This document shows, one piece after another, positions 19,269 to 27,958 of a stretch of DNA of 64,000 nt. Numbering within the stretch: position 1 is the first letter of the stretch; each line of letters starts with the position of its first letter. The stretch spans positions 62,001 to 126,000 of the forward strand of contig NZ_PJBS01000348.1 of the NCBI RefSeq assembly GCF_002836055.1, written 5' to 3'. Below the pieces are notes generated by a model. That model searched no databases and was not told where the DNA came from. It was given only the letters and a program-made list of their open reading frames with translations. The stretch is from Psychroflexus sp. MES1-P1E (GTDB lineage Bacteria; Bacteroidota; Bacteroidia; Flavobacteriales; Flavobacteriaceae). Made by a program: the position numbers and the translations under genes.

Positions 19269-19802
19269 ATGAGCATAAGCAAACCCTTTAATTTAACGAA
19301 ATGGATAAAAGACAATCGAGACTTGTTAAAGCCACCCGTTGGTAATAAAAATCTTTACAAAGACTCAGGAGATTATATTGTTATGATCGTTGGTGGACCA
19401 AATGCCCGCAAGGATTACCATTATAATAAAACCGAAGAGTTGTTTTATCAGTTGGAAGGACATATTGAAGTTCATATTCAAGAAGATGGGGAAAAGAAAA
19501 CCATGACTTTAGGGCCTGGCGATATGTATTTACATCCCGCTAAAGTTCCACATTCTCCTGTAAGACACAAAGGCTCTATAGGTTTGGTGATAGAGCGCAA
19601 AAGAATAAACTTGGAGGTAAAGGATGGCTTATTATGGTATTGCGACCAATGTAACCACAAATTGCATGATGTTTATTTTCCTCTAGAAGATATTGAAAAG
19701 GATTTTCTGAGACACTTCAAAGATTTTTATTCCAATACCTCGCTAAGAACCTGCAATAATTGCGGAGAAGTAATGCCTGTAGATGAGCGATTTACAGTCT
19801 AG
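19269..19802 (+). CDS. nbaC: 3-hydroxyanthranilate 3,4-dioxygenase
   Basis: A 177-residue cupin that opens the ring of 3-hydroxyanthranilate to 2-amino-3-carboxymuconate semialdehyde in the kynurenine route of tryptophan breakdown or de novo NAD synthesis. The iron ligands His51, Glu57 and His95 fall at the same positions as in the Cupriavidus enzyme. The bacterial-type second metal site is intact: Cys125-x-x-Cys128 and Cys162-x-x-Cys165, a rubredoxin-like centre. Length is standard. It lies 67 bp after the M14 pair and 61 bp before an aldehyde dehydrogenase. No kynureninase, KMO or ACMSD gene is in the window. Confidence 0.95.
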   Translation: MSISKPFNLTKWIKDNRDLLKPPVGNKNLYKDSGDYIVMIVGGPNARKDYHYNKTEELFYQLEGHIEVHIQEDGEKKTMTLGPGDMYLHPAKVPHSPVRHKGSIGLVIERKRINLEVKDGLLWYCDQCNHKLHDVYFPLEDIEKDFLRHFKDFYSNTSLRTCNNCGEVMPVDERFTV

Positions 19803-19863
19803 ACTATAAAGCTAAATTAAATTTACTAAATTCGCCACAAATCTTAAAAATATCAAAATAGTT

Positions 19864-21417
19864 ATGAGTCATATTTCAAAAGAATTTGGCATCGATGAAG
19901 CTTTAAAGCAACTCGACATCCAAAAGGAAAATAAAGGAACCTCTATAGGAAAAGATTTTTTTGCCAGTGGAGAAATGATAGAATCGTTCTCTCCAGTCGA
20001 CGGAGCTTCCATTGGAAAAGTGCAGGCTACTTCGCAACAAGATTATGAAAAGGTGGCGAGTAACGCTCACAAAAGTTTTAAAGAATGGAGAACTTGGCCA
20101 GCACCAGCAAGAGGTGAGGTCGTTCGCCAATTAAATGACGAATTTAGAAGATTGAAAGCTCCATTAGGCAAACTGGTGTCTTACGAGATGGGTAAATCCT
20201 ATCAAGAAGGTCTTGGAGAAGTTCAAGAAATGATCGACATCTGTGACTTTGCTGTTGGACTTTCTAGACAACTACATGGTCTTACTATGCATAGTGAACG
20301 CCCTGGACATAGAATGTATGAACAGTGGCATCCTCTTGGAGTTGTTGGTATTATTTCAGCCTTCAACTTTCCTGTAGCTGTTTGGTCTTGGAACACCGCT
20401 TTAGCTTGGGTTTGCGGGGATGCCTGTATTTGGAAAGGGTCAGAAAAAACACCTTTAACTTCTGTAGCTTGTCAAAAAATAGCAGCAAGAGTATTTGAAG
20501 CTAATGGAGTCCCAGAGGGTATTTCTTCACTAATTACAGGAGATCATACAGTCGGGGAATATATGACCCAAGACAAACGCACCTCACTTGTTTCTGCTAC
20601 GGGATCCATTAGAATGGGTAAAATTGTTGCACAAGAAGTCGCTAAACGCTTAGGGAAGTCTTTGCTAGAGCTTGGAGGAAATAATGCTATTATTGTTACT
20701 CCAGATGCGGATATTAAGAATACTGTGATTGGTGCTGTTTTTGGAGCTGTAGGAACTTGCGGACAAAGATGTACCTCAACTCGACGCATCATCATTCACG
20801 AATCGATTTATGATAAGGTAAAAAATGCCATTGTTGATGCTTATAAGCAAATCCGAATTGGTAATCCTTTGGATGAAAATAATCATGTTGGACCTTTAAT
20901 AGACAAGGATGCCGTCAAAAATTATCTTCATGCCTTAGAAGAAGTCAAAAGAGAAGGAGGAAAAATACTGGTAGAAGGTGGCGTTTTGGAAGGTGAAGGT
21001 TACGAAAGTGGTTGTTATGTAAAACCCGCTATCGCGGAAGCTGAAAATCATTTTGATATTGTTCAACATGAAACTTTTGCTCCTGTGCTTTATATCATGA
21101 AATACTCTGGAGAAGTTGATAAGGCATTAGAACTTCAGAACGGAGTTGTGCAAGGATTATCTTCTGCAATTATGACGAATAGTCTCCGAGAAGCTGAACT
21201 GTTCTTATCTGTTGAAGGCTCTGATTGTGGTATCGCAAACGTAAATATTGGCACCTCTGGAGCAGAAATTGGAGGCGCTTTTGGAGGAGAGAAAGAAACA
21301 GGGGGCGGAAGAGAATCTGGCTCTGATGCTTGGAAAGTTTATATGAGAAGGCAAACCAATACCATCAACTACACAAAAGATCTGCCTTTAGCTCAAGGTA
21401 TAAAATTTGATCTCTAA
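19864..21417 (+). CDS. ALDH7-type aldehyde dehydrogenase (piperidine-6-carboxylate DH-like)
   Basis: A 517-residue NAD-dependent dehydrogenase with Asn168 (SAFNFPVAVWSWN), Glu269 (LELGGNN) and nucleophile Cys303 (CGQRCTSTRR). The WNTALAWVCGD and GQRCTSTRR signatures point to the ALDH7/antiquitin group (AmaB). That group oxidises alpha-aminoadipate semialdehyde in lysine catabolism. Its placement after 3-HAO suggests it might instead serve as the 2-aminomuconate-semialdehyde step, but that step is usually ALDH8-type. The sequence-based call favours lysine catabolism and the context favours the kynurenine route. A terminator hairpin follows. Confidence 0.9.
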   Translation: MSHISKEFGIDEALKQLDIQKENKGTSIGKDFFASGEMIESFSPVDGASIGKVQATSQQDYEKVASNAHKSFKEWRTWPAPARGEVVRQLNDEFRRLKAPLGKLVSYEMGKSYQEGLGEVQEMIDICDFAVGLSRQLHGLTMHSERPGHRMYEQWHPLGVVGIISAFNFPVAVWSWNTALAWVCGDACIWKGSEKTPLTSVACQKIAARVFEANGVPEGISSLITGDHTVGEYMTQDKRTSLVSATGSIRMGKIVAQEVAKRLGKSLLELGGNNAIIVTPDADIKNTVIGAVFGAVGTCGQRCTSTRRIIIHESIYDKVKNAIVDAYKQIRIGNPLDENNHVGPLIDKDAVKNYLHALEEVKREGGKILVEGGVLEGEGYESGCYVKPAIAEAENHFDIVQHETFAPVLYIMKYSGEVDKALELQNGVVQGLSSAIMTNSLREAELFLSVEGSDCGIANVNIGTSGAEIGGAFGGEKETGGGRESGSDAWKVYMRRQTNTINYTKDLPLAQGIKFDL

Positions 21418-21431
21418 ATTAGAATATTCTA

Positions 21432-21465
21432 TTTCAGGCCTTTCATCACGATGGAAGGCTTGAAA
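21432..21465 (+). terminator. Intrinsic terminator after the aldehyde dehydrogenase
   Basis: TTTCAGGCCTTTCATC (21432-21447) pairs with GATGGAAGGCTTGAAA (21450-21465) over 16 positions, with G-T wobbles. A T/A-rich tract follows. It ends 48 bp past the stop codon. The rest of the spacer up to fabH shows no other clear signal. Confidence 0.6.
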
Positions 21466-21639
21466 TTTATATAAAAAATCTATTTTTACTTTTAGTAGCC
21501 TTTCAAAATTGTCCTTCATAAATTGTTAATTAAATGTTTTGAAGGAATTTTTGTCGGCAACCAAAAAACAACTTAATTTGCATAATTATACTTGCCATTT
21601 TGATTCAATTATTTCATAATAAAAAAGAAATTTATATTT

Positions 21640-22635
21640 ATGGGTGATGTAAAAGCTGCCATCACTGCCGTAGGCGGATATGTTCCAGACTATGTTCTTA
21701 CCAATAAGATATTGGAGAGTATAATAGAGACAAACGATGACTGGATTACTTCCAGAACTGGCATTAAGGAAAGGCGAATATTGAAACCACCCCATCAAGG
21801 GTCCTCTTTTTTAGGTATAAAGGCTTGTGAAGATTTGTTAAGTAAGGCAACAACTCGACCTGAAGAAATAGATCTCGTTATTTTTGCGACTGCTACACCA
21901 GATATGCAAATAGCCTCTTCAGCTGCGTTTTTGGCGACTGAAATAGGCGCCGTTAATGCATTTTCCTTCGACTTGCAATCGGCTTGTTCAGGTTTTCTGT
22001 ATGGTATGTCAGTAGCTTCTGCCTATATTGAATCAAAAAAATATAAACACATTCTTCTAGTAGGCGCAGATAAGATGTCTTCCATCATAGATTATACAGA
22101 CAGGAGCACGTCTATCATCTTCGGAGATGGTGGTGGTGCTGTTTTGTTTTCTGCCAATGAAGAAGGTTTAGGCCTTCAAGATGAGATATTAAAAACTGAT
22201 GGTGATGGTCGTCCATTTTTAAAAATAGACGCTGGAGGCTCTCTACTCCCTTCATCTGAAGATACCGTTAAAAATAAACAACATTTTGTGTTTCAAGATG
22301 GTAAAACTGTGTTTAAGTTTGCAGTATCGAAAATGGCTGATGTAAGTAAAGAAATTATGTTGAAGAATAATCTTAATGCAGAAGATGTAGATTGGCTAGT
22401 ACCACATCAAGCTAATAAAAGGATTATTGATGCTATATACAAACGAATGGATTTAGATTCTCAAAAAGTACTGATGAATATACAACGTTACGGAAACACT
22501 ACTTCCGCAACATTACCATTATTATTAAGCGATTACGAAAAACAACTTAAAAAGGGAGATAATATTATATTTGCTGCATTTGGTGGAGGCTTTTCATGGG
22601 GCTCTATCTATCTGAAGTGGGCATATAATTCGTAA
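21640..22635 (+). CDS. fabH: Beta-ketoacyl-ACP synthase III
   Basis: A 331-residue thiolase-fold enzyme that condenses acyl-CoA with malonyl-ACP to start fatty-acid chains. The catalytic triad is visible: Cys116 (LQSACSGF), His256 (VPHQANKRI) and Asn286 (RYGNTTSA). The N-terminal GGYVPDYVLTN and DDWITSRTGI are standard. It lies 19 bp upstream of accB. The common flavobacterial order is rpmF-fabH-accB-accC, but here an unrelated aldehyde dehydrogenase and a terminator precede fabH, so rpmF is elsewhere or moved. Confidence 0.97.
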   Translation: MGDVKAAITAVGGYVPDYVLTNKILESIIETNDDWITSRTGIKERRILKPPHQGSSFLGIKACEDLLSKATTRPEEIDLVIFATATPDMQIASSAAFLATEIGAVNAFSFDLQSACSGFLYGMSVASAYIESKKYKHILLVGADKMSSIIDYTDRSTSIIFGDGGGAVLFSANEEGLGLQDEILKTDGDGRPFLKIDAGGSLLPSSEDTVKNKQHFVFQDGKTVFKFAVSKMADVSKEIMLKNNLNAEDVDWLVPHQANKRIIDAIYKRMDLDSQKVLMNIQRYGNTTSATLPLLLSDYEKQLKKGDNIIFAAFGGGFSWGSIYLKWAYNS

Positions 22636-22654
22636 CCCTAAAAAACTTAGAACT

Positions 22655-23149
22655 ATGGATTTAAAGGAAATTCAAAACTTAATTAAATTTGTTGCAAAGT
22701 CTGGAGCAAGTGAAGTCAAACTCGAAATGGACGATATTAAAATCACCATCAAAACCGGAAGCGAGGATGATGGAAAAACTTATATCCAACAGATGCCGAT
22801 GGGTATGCCTCAGCAACAAATGCAACCGCAAGCCCCTGCTTACAACCCACAGTCTACTGCGCCTTCTGCTGAAGAAACAGCACCTGCAAAAGCCAATGAT
22901 GATGATAAATACATAACCATCAAATCACCAATCATAGGAACATTTTACAGAAAGCCCTCTGTCGACAAAAAAGTATTTGTAGAAGTAGGCAGTGAAATAA
23001 AAGAAGGAGATGTTCTATGTACAATAGAAGCTATGAAACTTTTCAATGAAATTGAAAGCGAAGTGTCTGGTAAGATTGTAAAAGTGCTTGTTGATGACTC
23101 TTCTCCTGTAGAGTTCGATCAGCCTCTTTTCTTAGTAGATCCATCGTAA
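22655..23149 (+). CDS. accB: Biotin carboxyl carrier protein of acetyl-CoA carboxylase
   Basis: A 164-residue carrier: an N-terminal helical segment, a Pro/Gln/Ala-rich flexible linker (about 45-80, PMGMPQQQMQPQAPAY) and a C-terminal biotinyl domain. The biotin-accepting Lys128 is in the perfect EAMKL motif and the thumb-containing beta sheet is complete. AccC carboxylates the biotin, then AccA/AccD (not in the window) transfer the carboxyl group to acetyl-CoA to make malonyl-CoA. It lies between fabH and accC. Confidence 0.97.
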   Translation: MDLKEIQNLIKFVAKSGASEVKLEMDDIKITIKTGSEDDGKTYIQQMPMGMPQQQMQPQAPAYNPQSTAPSAEETAPAKANDDDKYITIKSPIIGTFYRKPSVDKKVFVEVGSEIKEGDVLCTIEAMKLFNEIESEVSGKIVKVLVDDSSPVEFDQPLFLVDPS

Positions 23150-23193
23150 ATATTTTACGCTTTGGATTTTATCTTTAACTAAAACAAACGTTC

Positions 23194-24555
23194 ATGTTCA
23201 AAAAAATTCTCATAGCCAATCGTGGTGAAATCGCTTTACGTATCATCCGTACTTGTAAAGAAATGGGTATTAAGACAGTGGCAGTTTATTCCACTGCAGA
23301 CAAAGAAAGTCTTCATGTAAGATTTGCAGATGAGGCTGTGTGTATAGGCCCACCACAAAGTAGCGAGTCTTATCTAAAAATCCCAAACATCATTTCAGCG
23401 GCAGAAATTACCAATGCAGATGCTATCCATCCAGGTTATGGATTTCTGTCTGAAAATGCTGCCTTTTCAAGAATTTGCGAAGAGCACGATATAAAGTTTA
23501 TCGGTGCTACGCCAGATATGATCGATAAAATGGGAGATAAGGCTAGCGCTAAAGCTACCATGAAAGCTGCTGGTGTCCCTTGTGTTCCTGGATCTGAAGG
23601 CATTCTTAAAAATTTCGAAGACTGCAAAAAGACTGCAAAAAAAATTGGCTACCCAGTTATGCTAAAAGCTACAGCTGGTGGCGGAGGGAAAGGTATGCGT
23701 GCTGTAAAGACTGAAGATAAGCTTGAAGGTGCTTGGGAGTCTGCAAGGCAAGAAGCAAAAGCAGGATTCGGAAATGACGATATGTATATGGAAAAGCTTA
23801 TTGAAGAGCCACGCCATATCGAGATACAAATAGTTGGTGACCAAACAGGAAAAGCTTGCCATTTGTCTGAACGTGATTGCTCTATACAGAGAAGGCATCA
23901 AAAATTAACGGAGGAAGTCCCTTCTCCATTTATGACAGATGAGCTCCGTGAAAAAATGGGTAATGCTGCTGTAAAAGCTGCTGAATATATCAAGTATGAA
24001 GGTGCTGGAACTATAGAGTTCTTGGTGGATAAGCATAGAAATTTCTATTTTATGGAAATGAATACGCGTATTCAAGTAGAGCACCCTATTACAGATGAAG
24101 TGGTAGATCATGACTTGGTAAGAGAGCAAATTCTAGTTGCTTCTGGAGTTTCTATTTCAGGTAAAAATTATTACCCCAAATTACATTCTATAGAGTGTAG
24201 AATAAATGCGGAAGATCCCTTTAACGATTTCAGACCTTCCCCTGGGAAAATTGAAACTCTACATTTACCTGGCGGTCATGGTATAAGAGTAGATACCCAT
24301 GTATATAGCGGATATGTTATACCACCAAACTACGATTCTATGATTGCAAAACTCATAGCAACTGCTCAAACCAGACCAGAAGCTATTAGTAAAATGAGGC
24401 GTGCATTAAGTGAATTTGTGGTAGAAGGTGTGAAAACGACTATCCCTTTTCATGCTCAATTAATGAATCATCCGGATTACATTGAAGGAAATTATACCAC
24501 AAAATTTATGGAAGATTTTGTCCTTGAGGATGTTGTCGATGAAGATGAATACTAA
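23194..24555 (+). CDS. accC: Biotin carboxylase subunit of acetyl-CoA carboxylase
   Basis: A 453-residue ATP-grasp enzyme that carboxylates biotin on AccB using bicarbonate and ATP. Visible features include [14 protein letters not shown] at the start, the glycine-rich ATP loop ([12 protein letters not shown]), the catalytic [11 protein letters not shown] and the [11 protein letters not shown] segment. Length matches E. coli AccC (449). It lies 44 bp after accB, and a strong terminator follows, so fabH-accB-accC reads as a complete transcription unit. Confidence 0.98.
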   Translation: MFKKILIANRGEIALRIIRTCKEMGIKTVAVYSTADKESLHVRFADEAVCIGPPQSSESYLKIPNIISAAEITNADAIHPGYGFLSENAAFSRICEEHDIKFIGATPDMIDKMGDKASAKATMKAAGVPCVPGSEGILKNFEDCKKTAKKIGYPVMLKATAGGGGKGMRAVKTEDKLEGAWESARQEAKAGFGNDDMYMEKLIEEPRHIEIQIVGDQTGKACHLSERDCSIQRRHQKLTEEVPSPFMTDELREKMGNAAVKAAEYIKYEGAGTIEFLVDKHRNFYFMEMNTRIQVEHPITDEVVDHDLVREQILVASGVSISGKNYYPKLHSIECRINAEDPFNDFRPSPGKIETLHLPGGHGIRVDTHVYSGYVIPPNYDSMIAKLIATAQTRPEAISKMRRALSEFVVEGVKTTIPFHAQLMNHPDYIEGNYTTKFMEDFVLEDVVDEDEY

Positions 24556-24563
24556 TTTAAATC

Positions 24564-24597
24564 AAAAAAGGCCGCTTTTAAAAAAGCAGCCTTTTTT
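24564..24597. terminator. Bidirectional terminator between accC and hemF
   Basis: A 16-bp stem with one mismatch (AAAAAAGGCCGCTTTT paired with AAAAGCAGCCTTTTTT) is flanked by T-runs on both strands. It serves accC on plus and hemF on minus. The hemF stop codon lies at its right edge. Confidence 0.85.
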
Positions 24598-25499
24598 TAT
24601 ATCCAACTTTTTGGACTCTGTAAAACTTTAAGTAATATTTCCTCTTCAGAACCAGATGCTGGGTGGTGATTGTATTGCCACTGGACATGTGGTGGAAGAC
24701 TCATCAAAATACTTTCGATTCTACCATTTGTTTTAAGACCAAACAAAGTGCCTTTATCGTGCACAAGATTAAACTCTACATAACGGCCTCTCCTTATCTC
24801 TTGCCAATTTCTTTGCTCTTTTGTGTAATTTAGTGTTTTTCTTGCTTCAACTAGTGGAACATATGCCTCCAAAAAGCGATCACCACACGCCGTGATAAAA
24901 TTATATATCTCCTCTAGGCTTCGCTTTGATGTTGGTTTTAAATAATCAAAAAACAAGCCTCCTACACCTCGAGCTTCATTTCTATGAGCATTCCAAAAGT
25001 ACCGATCACAATTGTCTTTATAATCTGAATAAAGATCTGCACCAAAAGGATCGCAGGCCGATTTTAAAACTCTATGAAAATGTATGACATCCTCATCAAA
25101 AAGATAGTAAGGTGTCAAATCTTGCCCTCCTCCAAACCACTGATCCACAACTTTTCCGTGCTTATTATACATCTCAAAATATCTAAAGTTGGCATGGACA
25201 GTGGGTACCATTGGGTTTTTTGGATGCAGAACTATACTAATTCCACAGGCAAAAAAATCACAATCCTGAACATTAAAGTAATTTTGCATAGCTTCTGGCA
25301 AATCTCCGTGAACTGCAGAAATATTCACCCCTCCTTTTTCAAAAACAGATCCATTTTCAATCACACGTGTTCGTCCTCCTCCTCCTTCTTTCCGTTCCCA
25401 GATGTCTTCGGAAAATCTTGCAGTGTTATCCACAGACTCTAGCTTAGAAGTGATTGTATCCTGAAGGTTTTGTATATAATTATAGAACTTATCTTTCAT
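24597..25499 (-). CDS. hemF: Oxygen-dependent coproporphyrinogen III oxidase
   Basis: A 300-residue enzyme that decarboxylates two propionates of coproporphyrinogen III to protoporphyrinogen IX in aerobic heme synthesis. Conserved segments are GGGGRTRV, VHANFRYFE, WFGGGQDLTPYY, HRNEARGVGGLFFD and GRYVEFNLVHDKGT. Length is normal. It implies aerobic growth. It faces accC with a shared terminator and is monocistronic here. Confidence 0.97.
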   Translation of the reverse strand: MKDKFYNYIQNLQDTITSKLESVDNTARFSEDIWERKEGGGGRTRVIENGSVFEKGGVNISAVHGDLPEAMQNYFNVQDCDFFACGISIVLHPKNPMVPTVHANFRYFEMYNKHGKVVDQWFGGGQDLTPYYLFDEDVIHFHRVLKSACDPFGADLYSDYKDNCDRYFWNAHRNEARGVGGLFFDYLKPTSKRSLEEIYNFITACGDRFLEAYVPLVEARKTLNYTKEQRNWQEIRRGRYVEFNLVHDKGTLFGLKTNGRIESILMSLPPHVQWQYNHHPASGSEEEILLKVLQSPKSWI

Positions 25500-25634
25500 T
25501 TTATGTCTTTAAAGTAATTGCAAAATAAAGATTTTAAAACCTAAATCACTGGTGTTTGTTAAGAATAGGATAAACTAAAATCCGCAGTAGCAATTAAAGA
25601 CAGCGGCCTTTACGTTTATCGTAAACTATTTCAT

Positions 25635-26255
25635 ATAAAATTTAATACCAAACCTACACTTGGAAATCAACAGAGTGCCGATCCAACTTATGTATCTGTT
25701 ATAACTCCAATTTATCAGACGTTTACTAATAGTCAAAAGACACCTTGAAGCCAAGAGAGTTTCGAATATTCTAGAAATGGGAATCCAATCCATTCTGCCT
25801 TAGAAAAATATATTTACTCTAATAAGAACGCTAAGCAAAAGTTAGTCTTTTGCTCAGGGACTTTCAGCTATAGCAGCTATTATAAAAACTTTAAAAACCT
25901 AGTGATGAAATCATTTCTACCAATGACTTATCTAGTAGAACTTGTAGATTGTTCAATGCTAATATGAAAATTTAGGAAAAACATTTCACTTAATAGGGAT
26001 ACAAAGAATGAAGACTATTGAATTGTGTAACGACGTAACTCAGCACAGGTTTTTTGATGGATTGAGGTTAAAATGATTAGCATAGCATTAGTTACGGTAA
26101 TTATTTTTGATAAAACTGTGAGTAAAAAGAAACGATTTATTGAGACCTTATAGGTTTAATTTAGCATTAAACTATAGTGAGCCCTGAAAGAAACCAAGCC
26201 AACCATGATGACAACTTCATGATAGACTTGAGTATGAAATTCCGAGGTTCCTGAG
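25635..26255 (+). pseudogene. Decayed cystathionine gamma-synthase-like PLP enzyme gene
   Basis: This fragment lies in the 986-bp gap between hemF and gdhA. Frames translated by eye match the N-terminal half of Cys/Met-metabolism PLP enzymes. KFNTKPTLGNQQSADPTY, then VITPIYQTFTNSQKTP, a stop, FEYSRNGNPIHSALEKY, LVFCSGTFSY, and after a frameshift DEIISTNDLSSRTCRLFNAN and MKTIEL. The family versions are MKFNTKTIHG, PPIYQTSTY, YEYSRTGNPTRxALE, FxSGLAAI and GDEIISTNDLYGGTYRLF. The start ATG has become ATA (25635-25637). Several stops, at least one frameshift and loss of the PLP-lysine region mean no function. Weak traces (ANHDDNF) extend to about 26255. Edges are approximate. The rest of the gap shows only the gdhA promoter. 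Confidence 0.78.
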
Positions 26256-26436
26256 ATTGGAAACACTGGAAAGACCGTGATAGGATAACGTTTGATTTTG
26301 ATTTATAAAGATCTGTTACAAACAGTAATGAAAAAACAAGACTAAAATGATAAAAAAGTTTAAAATAAGAGTTGTAAGCTCTTAGAAATCAAACAAATAT
26401 TAATCAATTTTTATGTTATCTCTAAAATCGAAATTA

Positions 26437-26444
26437 TATCTTTG
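26437..26444 (+). promoter_or_regulatory. -7 promoter box of gdhA
   Basis: TATCTTTG matches TAnnTTTG, 41 bp before the gdhA ATG. The best -33 match upstream is only partial (ATG in place of TTG). Confidence 0.45.
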
Positions 26445-26485
26445 CGGAACTATTAAAAAATCATCTTTATAATAAGAATAACAAA

Positions 26486-27835
26486 ATGAATAAAGAACTC
26501 AAAGAATTTTTAAATACTGTATCTCAAAGAAATTCAAACCAACCTGAATTTTTACAAGCAGTCCACGAAGTTGCAGAAACTATTATTCCTTTTATGGAAG
26601 ATAATCCTAAATATAAAAACCATAAGCTTCTAGAGCGAATGGTCGAGCCAGAACGGGTAATCATGTTTAGAGTAACTTGGATAGATGACCAAGGAGACAT
26701 TCAAGTTAATAGAGGCTTCAGAGTCCAAATGAACTCTGCTATAGGACCTTACAAAGGAGGACTTAGATTTCACCCTTCTGTAAATTTAAGTATTTTAAAG
26801 TTTCTAGCTTTTGAACAAGTCTTTAAAAACAGCCTTACTACACTACCTATGGGAGGCGGTAAAGGTGGATCTGATTTTGACCCTAAAGGAAAATCAGACA
26901 ATGAAGTTATGCGTTTCTGCCAAAGCTTTATGACAGAATTGTACAGACATATCGGTAACAATACAGATGTGCCTGCAGGAGATATGGGTGTTGGTGGCAG
27001 AGAAATTGGTTATCTTTTTGGCCAGTACAAACGCATTCAAAATGAATTTACTGGCATTTTAACTGGTAAAGGCCCCTCTTTTGGGGGATCTCTTATACGT
27101 CCAGAAGCCACTGGCTATGGTGTTGTTTACTTTACCCAAGAAATGCTCAATCGTAAAAATGATGATTTAAAAGGTAAAAAAATAGCTATTTCTGGTTCAG
27201 GTAATGTAGCTCAGTATGCTTTTCAAAAGGCCATTCAATTAGGTGCTATTGTTGTAACATTATCAGATTCAACTGGCTATGTTTATAGCGAAAATGGTTT
27301 CCACTCCAAGGAATTTGATTACCTCCAAGATCTCAAAAATGAGAGACGTGGTCGTATTGATGAAATGGCTGATGAGTTTGATCATGTTCAATTTTTTGAA
27401 GGTAAAAAACCATGGGATGTCGCTGCTCAAATTGATGTCGCCTTACCATGTGCAACCCAAAATGAATTGAATGAAGACGACGCTTTCAAGCTTGTTAACA
27501 AAAAAATAAAAGCAGTAACTGAAGGTGCGAATATGCCATGTACGCCCGAAGCTGTAGAGCATTTCCATAAGGAAGGCGTCATTTTTGCTCCAGGTAAAGC
27601 ATCCAACGCTGGGGGTGTTTCAGTTTCTGGTTTAGAAATGTCTCAAAACTCAATGCGTTACAATTGGAGTGCGGAAGAAGTAGATGCTAAGCTCAAGCAA
27701 ATCATGAGTGATATTCATGAGGCTTGCGTAAAATATGGCGAAAGCGACGATGCACAAATCAACTATGTAAAAGGTGCAAATATCGCTGGTTTTGTGAAAA
27801 TAGCTGATGCTATGATTGCACAAGGAGCCGTATAA
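26486..27835 (+). CDS. gdhA: Glutamate dehydrogenase, NADP-type
   Basis: A 449-residue hexameric dehydrogenase that interconverts 2-oxoglutarate plus ammonia and glutamate. The substrate site is seen in PYKGGLRFHPSVN, the catalytic PMGGGKGGSDFDPKGKSD and DVPAGDMGVGGREIGY. The Rossmann domain has SGSGNVAQYA. The 449-residue length and the GGKGGSDF motif match the E. coli-type NADP anabolic enzyme, so it likely assimilates ammonia. It is monocistronic with its own -7 box and terminator. Confidence 0.97.
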   Translation: MNKELKEFLNTVSQRNSNQPEFLQAVHEVAETIIPFMEDNPKYKNHKLLERMVEPERVIMFRVTWIDDQGDIQVNRGFRVQMNSAIGPYKGGLRFHPSVNLSILKFLAFEQVFKNSLTTLPMGGGKGGSDFDPKGKSDNEVMRFCQSFMTELYRHIGNNTDVPAGDMGVGGREIGYLFGQYKRIQNEFTGILTGKGPSFGGSLIRPEATGYGVVYFTQEMLNRKNDDLKGKKIAISGSGNVAQYAFQKAIQLGAIVVTLSDSTGYVYSENGFHSKEFDYLQDLKNERRGRIDEMADEFDHVQFFEGKKPWDVAAQIDVALPCATQNELNEDDAFKLVNKKIKAVTEGANMPCTPEAVEHFHKEGVIFAPGKASNAGGVSVSGLEMSQNSMRYNWSAEEVDAKLKQIMSDIHEACVKYGESDDAQINYVKGANIAGFVKIADAMIAQGAV

Positions 27836-27856
27836 TCTAAAAATTTTTATACTATT

Positions 27857-27890
27857 AAGCCAGTTCGAGATAACTTCAACTGGCTTTTTT
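27857..27890 (+). terminator. Intrinsic terminator of gdhA
   Basis: AAGCCAGTT (27857-27865) pairs with AACTGGCTT (27878-27886), followed by TTTT. It starts 22 bp after the gdhA stop. Confidence 0.8.
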
Positions 27891-27958
27891 ATTAAGAACT
27901 GATTTTTTTACAATAAATTCACCTTTTTATAAGTTTTAAAGCCCTAGATTTTATATCA

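Noticed and set aside
25074-25442. A 122-codon plus-strand frame opposite hemF
   Set aside because: hemF is complete and highly conserved there; the opposite frame has a random-looking composition.
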